Origin: Azospirillum sp. TSA2s
GTDB lineage: Bacteria; Pseudomonadota; Alphaproteobacteria; Azospirillales; Azospirillaceae
Assembly (NCBI RefSeq): GCF_004923315.1
Contig: NZ_CP039647.1
Span: forward strand, 124,001-188,000
Direction of reading: 5' to 3'
Length of the DNA: 64,000 bases
Shown here: positions 18,111 through 25,660 of the stretch, one piece after another
Layout of the letters: every line of letters begins with the position of its first letter
Position numbering within the stretch: position 1 is the first letter of the stretch
Translations under genes and position numbers: made by a program
Notes under the pieces: generated by a model
The model's input: only the letters and a program-made list of their open reading frames with translations
Databases searched by the model: none
What the model was told of the DNA's origin: nothing

Positions 18111-18580
18111 GCATCGGTGGCGGCCAGAAAGGCGTCCGCTGGGACGTCCGCTGCGGCAACCGCCCTGATCAGGTCGAGCAGCCGTCTGCGTAAGGCTCGG
18201 TCCTCAATGCGATAGTAGGCTCGGACAAGCTCAAGCGTCTCTCGTCTTGCCATCGGGTCCGGCTCTCCCGGTGCGCAGAGATCGGCTTCGAGCGTCACGT
18301 CCGGCATATAGTCTTGGTCGGCAAGGCCGTCGAAGAAGAAGGACACAGGCACATCCAGCGTCGCCCCGAACTGCCACAGGCGGGATGCGGATACCCTGTT
18401 GGCTCCCTTCTCGTACTTCTGGATCTGCTGGAACGTGAGCCCAACAGCCTGCCCCAACGCGGTCTGGGTCATGCCCAGAAGCGTGCGACGCAGCCGGATG
18501 CGGCTTCCAACATATTGGTCTACCGCTGCGGTCGCTACAACTTCGTCTTTAGCTTGGGCTCCATTCCTTCGACGCGCCAT
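18107..18580 (-). CDS. XRE-family transcriptional regulator
   Basis: From an ATG at 18580 (an in-frame TTG at 18610 is the alternative) this encodes 157 residues. The N-terminal XRE HTH is VGSRIRLRRTLLGMTQTALGQAVGLTFQQIQKYEKGANRV, followed by a region typical of alphaproteobacterial regulators (LWQFGATLDVPVSFFFDGL). Such proteins repress stress, phage or plasmid genes. The AT-rich stretch just upstream (18600-18640) may hold its promoter. No target could be assigned. Confidence 0.9.
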   Translation of the reverse strand: MARRRNGAQAKDEVVATAAVDQYVGSRIRLRRTLLGMTQTALGQAVGLTFQQIQKYEKGANRVSASRLWQFGATLDVPVSFFFDGLADQDYMPDVTLEADLCAPGEPDPMARRETLELVRAYYRIEDRALRRRLLDLIRAVAAADVPADAFLAATDA

Positions 18581-18756
18581 GCCACCCAACCTATCCGTCT
18601 GCGTGAGCAAATTAAATCATTATACAACCATCATGCCCGCACATCCAAATGTACTTTCACGGACCTGGGTCGGGCACAGTGGGCAAGGAGTGCTTGTTGG
18701 CATGTCCCCAAGGTCAGCGGGACAGCCAAGGTTGTGAACACTGTGTCCGCTGCCAT

Positions 18757-19005
18757 TCACTTGAACGGGTTGTCGACCGTATCCGTTGGCTTCGGCGGAG
18801 GGATCTGGTCGGGAAGGTCAGTTTCGGTCTCCAGGGATTTCACGACGGCAGCCAGCAGGTCACGCAGCTTGCGGGCATGTTCCAGTCCTTGCTTATCCCT
18901 GGTCAGATCGATTGACCCATAGAGCGCCACCCGGTCGGTGCCGTTCTCGACCTGGAGTTCACCGATCTGCATGGCTCCGGCGTCGTCGGCATACGGCTTG
19001 ATCAT
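18757..19005 (-). CDS. Small hypothetical protein coupled to NUC1 nuclease
   Basis: This 82-residue protein starts MIKPYADDAGAMQIGELQVENGTDRVALYGSIDLTRDK and continues with a helical stretch EHARKLRDLLAAVV. Its ATG overlaps the nuclease stop codon (ATGA), so it is translationally coupled. The family is unknown to me. The lack of a signal peptide argues against a periplasmic inhibitor of the secreted nuclease, but a cytoplasmic immunity role is possible. Confidence 0.65.
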   Translation of the reverse strand: MIKPYADDAGAMQIGELQVENGTDRVALYGSIDLTRDKQGLEHARKLRDLLAAVVKSLETETDLPDQIPPPKPTDTVDNPFK

Positions 19006-19880
19006 CGCATCAACTCCTTCAGGAACTTCAGCACGTCGCGTTCAGAGAAACCGGGCTCATCCTTCTTCCGTCCCCGCCCCGAGGCCTGAGGTTCCGGCAG
19101 AGCCAGTACCGTGGACTTGGCCGTGGCCGGGATGCCTGGAAAGACCGAGATGCCGGTGACCTCCTCCAGCTGTGCAATGGGGATGCGCTGGTAATCGTTC
19201 CCTGGCGCGTTGGGCACGAGATAGGCGGCGGCCTCACGGCGACGCGGATCGTAGATGGCCTTGAAGACGTGGGTCGGCACGAGAACCCGGCCGCCGATAC
19301 GCTGGAGGTTGGCGCCCTGGAAGACGGGACCAGTCACGACATAGACCTCGCCGCGGGTGTTGGCGAGATGGCGGGTCGCCCCTTCGATGGCACTCCAGAT
19401 CCCACGGTTGCTCTCACCGACCTGGGGGATCATGTTGGCCAGAGAAAAGCTCTCCTGCTGGGCCTTCGGCGTTGGCATGTCGCCGTTCGGCGCCATGTGG
19501 CCGCGGTCGAAGCCAGAGCGCTTGAAGTCGGCCAATTCGGAGCGCTCGTCCGGCGGCAAGGCCGTTTCGGCGTGGAAGGCGCTCGCCTCCGGACGCTCGA
19601 GGCCCTTGGCGGCCGCAACGCTGTCGCGGGTCAGGTGCTCAACAGCATAAAGAGGAGTCCGTGTCACACCGGAATGAAGAACGGCGAAGGCTGAGTAGCA
19701 AAGCTCCCGCGTCTTCGCAGCCAGCTTCTGATTGATCAGGTCCGGCGCTACGGCCGCAGCATAATGATCAGGGCAAGCAGTCGATGCGGCGTCAGCGGGA
19801 GCAGAAAGGGCGAACAGGACGAGAGCCGGAAGCGAGCAGGCGCCCCCCCATCGGGCAACGACATATAGTCCGCGAAGCAT
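19002..19880 (-). CDS. Secreted DNA/RNA non-specific endonuclease (NUC1 family)
   Basis: The start is the ATG at 19880, which has GGGAG six bases upstream; an ATG at 19892 is less well placed. The 292-residue protein has a signal peptide (ACSLPALVLFALSAPADA) and a beta-beta-alpha-metal nuclease domain with the motif FDRGHMAPNGDMP (catalytic His in DRGH), followed by SLANMIPQ and VYVVTGPVF. The family cleaves single- and double-stranded nucleic acid with magnesium in the periplasm or medium. It is the middle gene of a three-gene minus-strand group. Confidence 0.92.
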   Translation of the reverse strand: MLRGLYVVARWGGACSLPALVLFALSAPADAASTACPDHYAAAVAPDLINQKLAAKTRELCYSAFAVLHSGVTRTPLYAVEHLTRDSVAAAKGLERPEASAFHAETALPPDERSELADFKRSGFDRGHMAPNGDMPTPKAQQESFSLANMIPQVGESNRGIWSAIEGATRHLANTRGEVYVVTGPVFQGANLQRIGGRVLVPTHVFKAIYDPRRREAAAYLVPNAPGNDYQRIPIAQLEEVTGISVFPGIPATAKSTVLALPEPQASGRGRKKDEPGFSERDVLKFLKELMR

Positions 19881-19933
19881 GGTGTCTCCCATTCCCAGAA
19901 GTGGCCGAAGCTACGACAGCTTGCAGTGCACTG

Positions 19934-20323
19934 TCAGCCGTTGTGCACTTCCAACAGGAGCAGCCGCTTGTCGAAATCGATGACCCGAGGTTCGTGGCAA
20001 TCGTACTCCTGCACGCCTCCGAATCGGAGAATCTCGACCCGAATAGGCAGGTAGCTGCGGGGCGTAGAGGCGGCCGTCAGGTCGGGCGGCGTCTGGGCGG
20101 CGACGTCCACCAGGAGCGGCAGCAGGTCTTTGGCGACGGCCTTCGACCACACCGGCCGGTTCCTCCGGTACCAGTCGAGCAAGGACCGCGCCTCGTCCGT
20201 TCCCAGGGCGAAACGGCGCGTTCCGTCCGCGTCCAACCCAACCGGCCGACCGCTGACCAGATCGGCCAGCAGACTGTCCAGCGAATGGAGATGCAGGCTG
20301 CGGACGTCTGCGGTAGCCAGCAT
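19934..20323 (-). CDS. Hypothetical protein upstream of NUC1 nuclease
   Basis: From ATG 20323 (MLATADVRSLHLHSL) this encodes about 129 residues; an ATG at 20377 is an alternative. Recognisable features are limited to RFALGTDEARSLLDWYRRNRPVW and a beta-rich end (PIRVEILRFGGVQEYDCHEP, RLLLLEVHNG). It lies 53 bases upstream of the nuclease on the same strand. No family is recognised. Confidence 0.6.
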   Translation of the reverse strand: MLATADVRSLHLHSLDSLLADLVSGRPVGLDADGTRRFALGTDEARSLLDWYRRNRPVWSKAVAKDLLPLLVDVAAQTPPDLTAASTPRSYLPIRVEILRFGGVQEYDCHEPRVIDFDKRLLLLEVHNG

Positions 20324-20518
20324 GAAAATCTTCCAGTTCGGCAATGATCGGACGAAAGTTAGCGTGGCCTTGACCATTTACGCAACCGGGGAGAGATGGA
20401 CTTCACGAACCCGCGCGCCGCACGGAATGGTCCGACGCCGGGATTGACCGTGACGGGTCGAACACCCGACACTGTGACCATAACTCCCCCCTTCCGGCTA
20501 TTCAGATCGCCATTTTCC

Positions 20519-22526
20519 ATGCCGACCTTCGTCCGACGTTCACCGAGGCAATGTCCTGTCCTCGTGACGCGCCGCCTCCGGCAGGTTCTGCCCGCATCCG
20601 AAGACGGCCAGCCGCGCGAGGGGGTGTTCGCGGACTTCCTGGACAACCGCCTCGTCGTGCTGCTGGGCGAGCCGGGGCTCGGCAAGACCACCGAGTTCAA
20701 ACGGGCCGCGGCGGGTGAGGCGGATGCGGAGGTGATGCCGGTCGGCCGCTTCCTGAGCCGGCCGGCATCGGCGATGCAGGGCCGAACGCTGTACCTGGAC
20801 GGTCTTGACGAGCACCGGGCGCGCACCGGCGGCGGGCGCAGCGTGATGGATCACATCCTCGGCAAGCTGGAGGAACTCGGCAGCCCGAAGGTCCGGCTGT
20901 CCTGTCGCACCGCCGACTGGTACGGCGGCAGCGATACCCGCATGCTGTCGCAGCTCGGCAGGGAGCCGGTGGTCCTGGAGCTGCTGCCGCTCAGGTTCGA
21001 GGATGCCGTCGTCATCGCGGCAGCGCGGTTGGACGACGCCGGGGCCAGGGCTTTCATCGCCGGAGCCAGGGCGCGCAACCTGGACCCCTGGCTGCTCAAT
21101 CCCGAACTGCTCGGCCTGTTGCTGGAGGCCCATGTCGGTGATGGCGGCTGGCCCGCCACCCGCACCGCCCTGTTCGAAAGCGCCCGTGCCCAGCTGCTGA
21201 CGGAACTGAACGACGAGCATGCCGAGATGGTGGGCGATTCCGTGTCCGACCCGGCGCTGTCCGCGGCGGCCGATTGGCTCTCCGCCGTGGCGCTGCTCGC
21301 CAACCGGATGGGCTTCGCGCTCCACCCCAACCAAGCCGATGCCGAGTTCACCGCGATCCAGTCCCTTGGCGGCGATGTTCCGGCCTTGTCCGCGGCGGCA
21401 CGGCGGCGGCCGTTCTCACCGGTCGAGGGCCGGCGGGTGGTGCCGCGCCACCGCATGATCGCCGAGTATATGGTCGCACGCCACCTGCGCGAACGGTTGC
21501 GGACAGGGGGCCTGCCGCTCGGCCGCGTGCTGGCGCTGATCACCGGCTGGGATGGCGGCACGCTGTCGGACCTGCGCGGCGTCTATGCCTGGCTGGTCGC
21601 CCTGATGCCGGAGCATGCCGAGCGGCTTCTCGGCCGCGATCCGCTGGGGGCCATCCTGTACGGCGACGCCACGTCTTGGAGCGTGGAGGCCAAGCGCTCG
21701 GCATTTCGCCATCTGAGGGCGCTGGCGGATCAGGACCCATGGTTCCGGGCGCAGGAGCGGACGCCGGGCTGGTCGGGCATGGGTGCGCCCTTCGGCGGCC
21801 TGTCCTGCCCGGAGCTCGTGCCGGATTTCCGCGATGCACTTTGCGGGACGGGCAAGCCCCATCTGCTCGCGACCGTGTTAGACATCGCCAAGAATGGGCC
21901 GCCGCAGCCGGAACTCGGGGATGATCTGCTTGCCGCCGCACGGGACAGTAGCCTCGAGCACGGCTTCAGTTTGGACGCCATTGAGGCGTTCTCTCATTCC
22001 TGCCCAGACCGAGAGGACGATTTGCTTGCCCTTTTGGATACTGTGCATGGCAACATGATCGCGGATCACGACCGAGAACTCAGGGCGGCACTGCTGCGGC
22101 AGCTTTATCCAAGACGTCTGACTCCAGATCAGCTTGTCAGCTATTTAGCTCCGACACCCCAGCATGGATATATTGGGAACTACGGCTTCGATCTGCGATA
22201 CCGGATAGTTCGTTGGACACCGCGGGATCAGTTGCTGTCTCTCGCGGATGCGCTCGCGTCGCGTGGGGCCCCCCACGACCCGATCTCGCAATTCGACCAA
22301 TCTGCGCTGGTGATCGGACTTCTGGAGCGCATCCTTCGCGACGTGCCTGAAGGCGCCACTCCGGAACGTCTGTACCGCTGGCTTGCCGCCGGGCTGGACG
22401 ATCGGCATCAGACCATTCGGCTACCCGAGGCTGAAGGGCTGCGAGCGCACCTAGCGAAGCCAGACATGGTGCGCGGGATGTTTCTGGCATGGTTGTCTGA
22501 GACACATGACGAGTACGGGCGCGCTT
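20519..22526 (+). pseudogene. N-terminal part of split P-loop NTPase/nuclease (putative defence protein)
   Basis: From the ATG at 20519 this encodes about 669 residues before IS21-type insertion at 22527. It has Walker A LLGEPGLGKTTE at about residues 48-59 and Walker B TLYLDGLDEHR at about 90-100, then a long helical region of the kind seen in STAND/NACHT-like proteins. An earlier ATG at 20396 is possible but the extension looks non-coding. The left reading frame continues 74 bases into the IS and stops at 22600. Together with 25661-27777 it forms one ancestral frame of about 1374 residues; the junction EYGRAYQFFQ is restored exactly when the IS and one target repeat are removed. The STAND and anti-phage role is inferred. 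Confidence 0.78.
22521..22526. repeat. Target duplication GCGCTT, left copy
   Basis: GCGCTT directly abuts the left end of the IS21-type element. The same six bases follow its right end at 25655-25660. This marks a simple, un-rearranged insertion. Confidence 0.85.
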
Positions 22527-22590
22527 TGTGCAACGACAATTTCGATGTCCGGCGGACGTCAATTACCTTGTCCTGCCGAAATTGGATCGG

Positions 22591-23199
22591 TCAGTCGTAG
22601 CGCAAGAGTGCCGCTCGACGTTTTGCGGATCGAACGGCAGCTCGAACAGCCCGATCGGTCTTGATGAGGTCGAACTTCTCCGGGTGAAAGGCACGTCCTG
22701 CCCATCGCTTCATATCGGCATGCTCTGAGTGGCTTGGGTCGTGAAAGACCTCAAGGAAGTCGGCGTAGCCATGGACGCCGCCGACGTCCTCCGGCGGCCG
22801 GGAGCGTGCGCCGTCGACGCAGGCGGGGTACTTGCGATCGGCCTCGGGCAGCAGCACCGTTTCGGCCTCGATCCGATGATGCCAATCGTCGCCGAAGTCG
22901 TAGAGATAGAGGAACGGCGGCGGGTTGGGCAGGAAGTCGAACAGCCGAACGTCGTCCTCCGGCAAAGCCAGACTGTCGTCATCGAAGGCATCGGCGTTGA
23001 GCAGGTCGGGGTCGCCGAAGCGCAGGCCGCCGATCTCGAACTGATGCAGGTGATAGTCGAGCCAGCCGAAGGCGGCCTGGATGATGTGGTGCAACTCGGC
23101 CAACGTTGTCTTGCGCGGCACCAGCAGGCGCCGCCAGATCGGCGGATCGATGCCCAGGATCGTGATCTTCAGCTGAACGATGGTCGGAGGCTCGTACAT
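22591..23199 (-). CDS. Plasmid pRiA4b ORF-3 family protein (IS passenger)
   Basis: The 202-residue protein from ATG 23199 shows the family pattern: LKITILGIDPPIWRRLLVPR, TTLAELHHIIQAAFGWLDYHLHQF, LYLYDFGDDWHHRIEAE and CVDGARSRPPEDVGGVHGY. The family is named after an Agrobacterium rhizogenes plasmid ORF and is widespread on plasmids and next to IS elements. No biochemical function is known to me. It lies within the transposed segment and is in line with istAB, so it moves with the element. Confidence 0.88.
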   Translation of the reverse strand: MYEPPTIVQLKITILGIDPPIWRRLLVPRKTTLAELHHIIQAAFGWLDYHLHQFEIGGLRFGDPDLLNADAFDDDSLALPEDDVRLFDFLPNPPPFLYLYDFGDDWHHRIEAETVLLPEADRKYPACVDGARSRPPEDVGGVHGYADFLEVFHDPSHSEHADMKRWAGRAFHPEKFDLIKTDRAVRAAVRSAKRRAALLRYD

Positions 23200-23255
23200 G
23201 GCCGCCATCATGCCGCCGCGCACGCCCGGCGACAATTACGCCGTTGTGGCGTCGA

Positions 23256-24032
23256 TTACCCTTCGGAGGCCTTCGGGTCCCGGGCCGCGGCCAGGGCGGA
23301 GCGGCGGCGGTAGCTTTCCGTGTTCAACTCCAGGATGGTGGCATGGTGAACCAGTCGGTCGATGGCGGCGACGGTCATCGCGGGATCGGGAAAGATTGCA
23401 TTCCATTCGCTGAAGGGCTGATTGCAGGTCAAGATCAAGCTTCGGCGCTCATAGCGTTCGGCGATCAGCTCGAACAGAACGGCGGTTTCAGCCTGATCCT
23501 TGCGAACATAGCCAAGGTCGTCGAGAATCAGGCCGTCGAAGCGGTCGAGCCGGGCCAGCAGGCTTGGCAATGCCAGATCGCGCCGTGCCGCCTGAAGCTT
23601 CTGCACGAGATCGGTGGTCCGGGTGAACAGGACGCGCCGGCCGCCCTCAATGAGCGCCGTGCCGATGGCGGAGGCGACATGGGTCTTGCCGACGCCGCTG
23701 GGGCCGAAGATCAGCAGGTTGGCGCCGCGCTCGATCCAGCCGTCGCCTCGGCCCAACGCCTCGATATGGGGCTTGCGGATGGTCGGCACGGCGGCGAAGT
23801 CGAAGGTGGCCAGCGTCTTGCCGGCGGGGAGCTCCGACTCGGCCATGTGGCGGGCGATGCGGCGTTCGCTGCGTTCGGCCAGTTCGTGTTCGCACAGGGT
23901 GGCCAGGAAGCGTGCGGCTCCCCAACCCTCCCGGTCGGCCCGTTCGGCAAAGCCCGGCCACAGTCGGCCGATGGTCGGCAAGCGTAGGGAGGACAGCATC
24001 ACGGGCAATTTGGCGGCGTCGATATCAGTCAT
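23256..24032 (-). CDS. istB: IS21-type helper ATPase IstB
   Basis: This 258-residue IstB has Walker A FGPSGVGKTHVASAI, Walker B DGLILDDLGYVRKDQ and the sensor segment SLILTCNQPFSEWN. The start overlaps the istA stop by four bases. It belongs to a different IS21 branch from the copies at 1812 and 36125. It would act with IstA in target choice and strand transfer. Confidence 0.94.
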   Translation of the reverse strand: MTDIDAAKLPVMLSSLRLPTIGRLWPGFAERADREGWGAARFLATLCEHELAERSERRIARHMAESELPAGKTLATFDFAAVPTIRKPHIEALGRGDGWIERGANLLIFGPSGVGKTHVASAIGTALIEGGRRVLFTRTTDLVQKLQAARRDLALPSLLARLDRFDGLILDDLGYVRKDQAETAVLFELIAERYERRSLILTCNQPFSEWNAIFPDPAMTVAAIDRLVHHATILELNTESYRRRSALAAARDPKASEG

Positions 24033-25555
24033 GCGGGCTCCGGATCGGCGGTGGAAGGGGCCGGCCGCAAAAGGCTGTCGTATCCGGCGAGATCGGGTGG
24101 CGCCACGGTGATCAGCGGCACGGCGGCAGGTTGCGGCGGCGCCACGGCCGTCCGGGCAATCTCGAGATCGGGCAGGTCGCCGCGGTCGAGCACGGCGTCG
24201 AGATGCTCGGCCAGGGCGGCCTCGCAGGCGCCGGTAGCAGCCAGATGCAGCAAGCCGACGTAGACGCGACAGGCTCTGCGATCGTCGAGACGTTCGTCCA
24301 GCACCTCCCAGGCTCGGCGGAAGGCTGGGCGGGGAAAGAGTTCGTCGCGGAAGACGGAGCGGCGGAATGCCTGCGGCTTGCGCACCAGGGACGTGGCGAG
24401 GTGACGGTAATCCACGACCCGATCACGCTGCTTGCCTTTGGCATGCTTGCGGGTGAGCGTCAGCACCTGGGTCGTGCCTAGCCAGCAAAGAAGCCGGTCA
24501 TCGTAGAGGTGCACCTTGAGCCGGCAGCCCACGAGGCGGGACGGGACGGTGTAGAGCACCTTGCGTACGGAAATGGTGCCGCTGCGGGTCACGGTGACGG
24601 TGGTGGTGGAGAAATCGGTGGTGCGGTGGCGGGGCAGCGGCTTGAGCTCCGGCAATTCCACCTCCAGTGCCTTTCGGCGGCGGGCGTTCTTGCGGGCGAT
24701 GGTGTCCTGCAGGAAGGCTTGGTAGGCGGGGATGTCCGGGAAATCGCGCGATCCCCGCAGATCGAGGGCGTCGCGCAGGGCTGCCTTCAGATGTCCATGG
24801 GAGGCTTCGACGCTGCCGTTCTCATGAGCGACGCCGGCGTTGTTGCGGGTCGGGGTCATGCCGTAGTGGCGGCAGAAGGCAGCGTATCCGGCGGCTTCGT
24901 CGTCCTCGGCCGTCAGGTTGCGGTAGGCGGCGGACAGGCGGTCGGTGCGATGGGTGTGAGGAACGCCGCCGAGTTGCCACAGCGCTTCCTGAAGCCCTTC
25001 GGTCAGCGCGGTAAAGCTCTCGCCACCCTGGACGAGCTTGACCGACTCCCAGCCGCTGTAGGCCAGCCAGAAATGGTAGAGGAGATGGTCGAAGGGAGCG
25101 CCGTCGATGGTGATACCGAGGCTGGCGGTCTCGGTAAAGTCGGACAGGGCCTGATGCCCCGGGGGATGGTCCTGGCGGAAGATCAAATCCTGCTCGGGGC
25201 CTTCCGTGGCTCGCCACAGCGCGACCCGGCGCTGGAGCGAGCGCAGCATGCTGTCGGGATAGTCGCCGGGATGGCGGCGCTGGAGTTCCTCCAACAGCGT
25301 GGTCGCCCGGATGTGCGGAGCCGAGCGCAGGACCGGCACCAACTCCTCCTCCCAGACCCCGGCGAACGGATCCTCGCGGGTGCGCCAGGTCCGTTCCCCC
25401 GGCCGTTGGCTCGGCAGCATCGGGTTGGCGTCGATCCGCCGGGCCGTCCGCTCACTGAACCCGGCCTTTACCGCCGCTGTCGCTTGACCGCGTCCTTGCC
25501 TGCGCTCGTCCATGTACCGCCTGACCTGTCGGTCGGTGATCCGCGCTCCCGTCAT
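24029..25555 (-). CDS. istA: IS21-type transposase IstA
   Basis: The start is the ATG at 25555 (MTGARITDRQVRRYMDE), which has GGGGAGAGG just before it. The 508-residue protein has an N-terminal HTH (QATAAVKAGFSERTARRI), a DDE core beginning QALSDFTETASLG and continuing through HENGSVEASHGHLK, and a C-terminal part with RTRKHAKGKQRDR-like basic segments. Length and motifs are complete. The SD and ATG lie inside a perfect 50-base palindrome, so translation could be blocked in transcripts entering from outside. Confidence 0.93.
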   Translation of the reverse strand: MTGARITDRQVRRYMDERRQGRGQATAAVKAGFSERTARRIDANPMLPSQRPGERTWRTREDPFAGVWEEELVPVLRSAPHIRATTLLEELQRRHPGDYPDSMLRSLQRRVALWRATEGPEQDLIFRQDHPPGHQALSDFTETASLGITIDGAPFDHLLYHFWLAYSGWESVKLVQGGESFTALTEGLQEALWQLGGVPHTHRTDRLSAAYRNLTAEDDEAAGYAAFCRHYGMTPTRNNAGVAHENGSVEASHGHLKAALRDALDLRGSRDFPDIPAYQAFLQDTIARKNARRRKALEVELPELKPLPRHRTTDFSTTTVTVTRSGTISVRKVLYTVPSRLVGCRLKVHLYDDRLLCWLGTTQVLTLTRKHAKGKQRDRVVDYRHLATSLVRKPQAFRRSVFRDELFPRPAFRRAWEVLDERLDDRRACRVYVGLLHLAATGACEAALAEHLDAVLDRGDLPDLEIARTAVAPPQPAAVPLITVAPPDLAGYDSLLRPAPSTADPEPA

Positions 25556-25597
25556 CAGCCTCTCCCCCGTGATCACGGGGGAGAGGCTGATGACGGG
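25548..25597. promoter_or_regulatory. Perfect 50-bp palindrome over the istA start
   Basis: The sequence from 25548 to 25597 equals its own reverse complement; the centre is GATC at 25571-25574 and the arms begin CCCGTCATCAGCCTCTCC. On the minus strand, the Shine-Dalgarno (GGGGGAGAGG) and the istA ATG (25555) form the 3' arm. A transcript starting outside the element would fold this into a 25-bp hairpin hiding the start, while one starting within it would not. Confidence 0.85.
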
Positions 25598-25654
25598 GCC
25601 GTCTTCCGGCCATTCCAATCGTCGTTAGGCGGTTATCGTAATTGGCGTCGTGCA

Positions 25655-25660
25655 GCGCTT
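25655..25660. repeat. Target duplication GCGCTT, right copy
   Basis: This is the second GCGCTT, directly after the right IS end. The codon frame GCT TAC CAG continues the ancestral protein from here. Confidence 0.85.

Larger units (their letters stand above)
22527..25654 (-). mobile_element. IS21-family element with pRiA4b ORF-3 passenger (3128 bp)
   Basis: The element is bounded by GCGCTT duplications. The left end reads TGTGCAACGACAATTTCG and the right end, reversed, TGCACGACGCCAATTACG. It encodes istA and istB on the minus strand and, between istB and the left end, a pRiA4b ORF-3 gene in the same direction. A further copy of the end-like word (GACAATTACG at 23231) lies between istB and the passenger, so the passenger sits between two end-type repeats. 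It is unrelated at sequence level to IS21 copies A and B. It interrupts the NTPase/nuclease gene. Confidence 0.85.

Noticed and set aside
20396-20518. Upstream ATG (20396) as the start of the NTPase gene
   Set aside because: The added 41 residues lack resemblance to coding sequence, and the family-like start lies at 20519.
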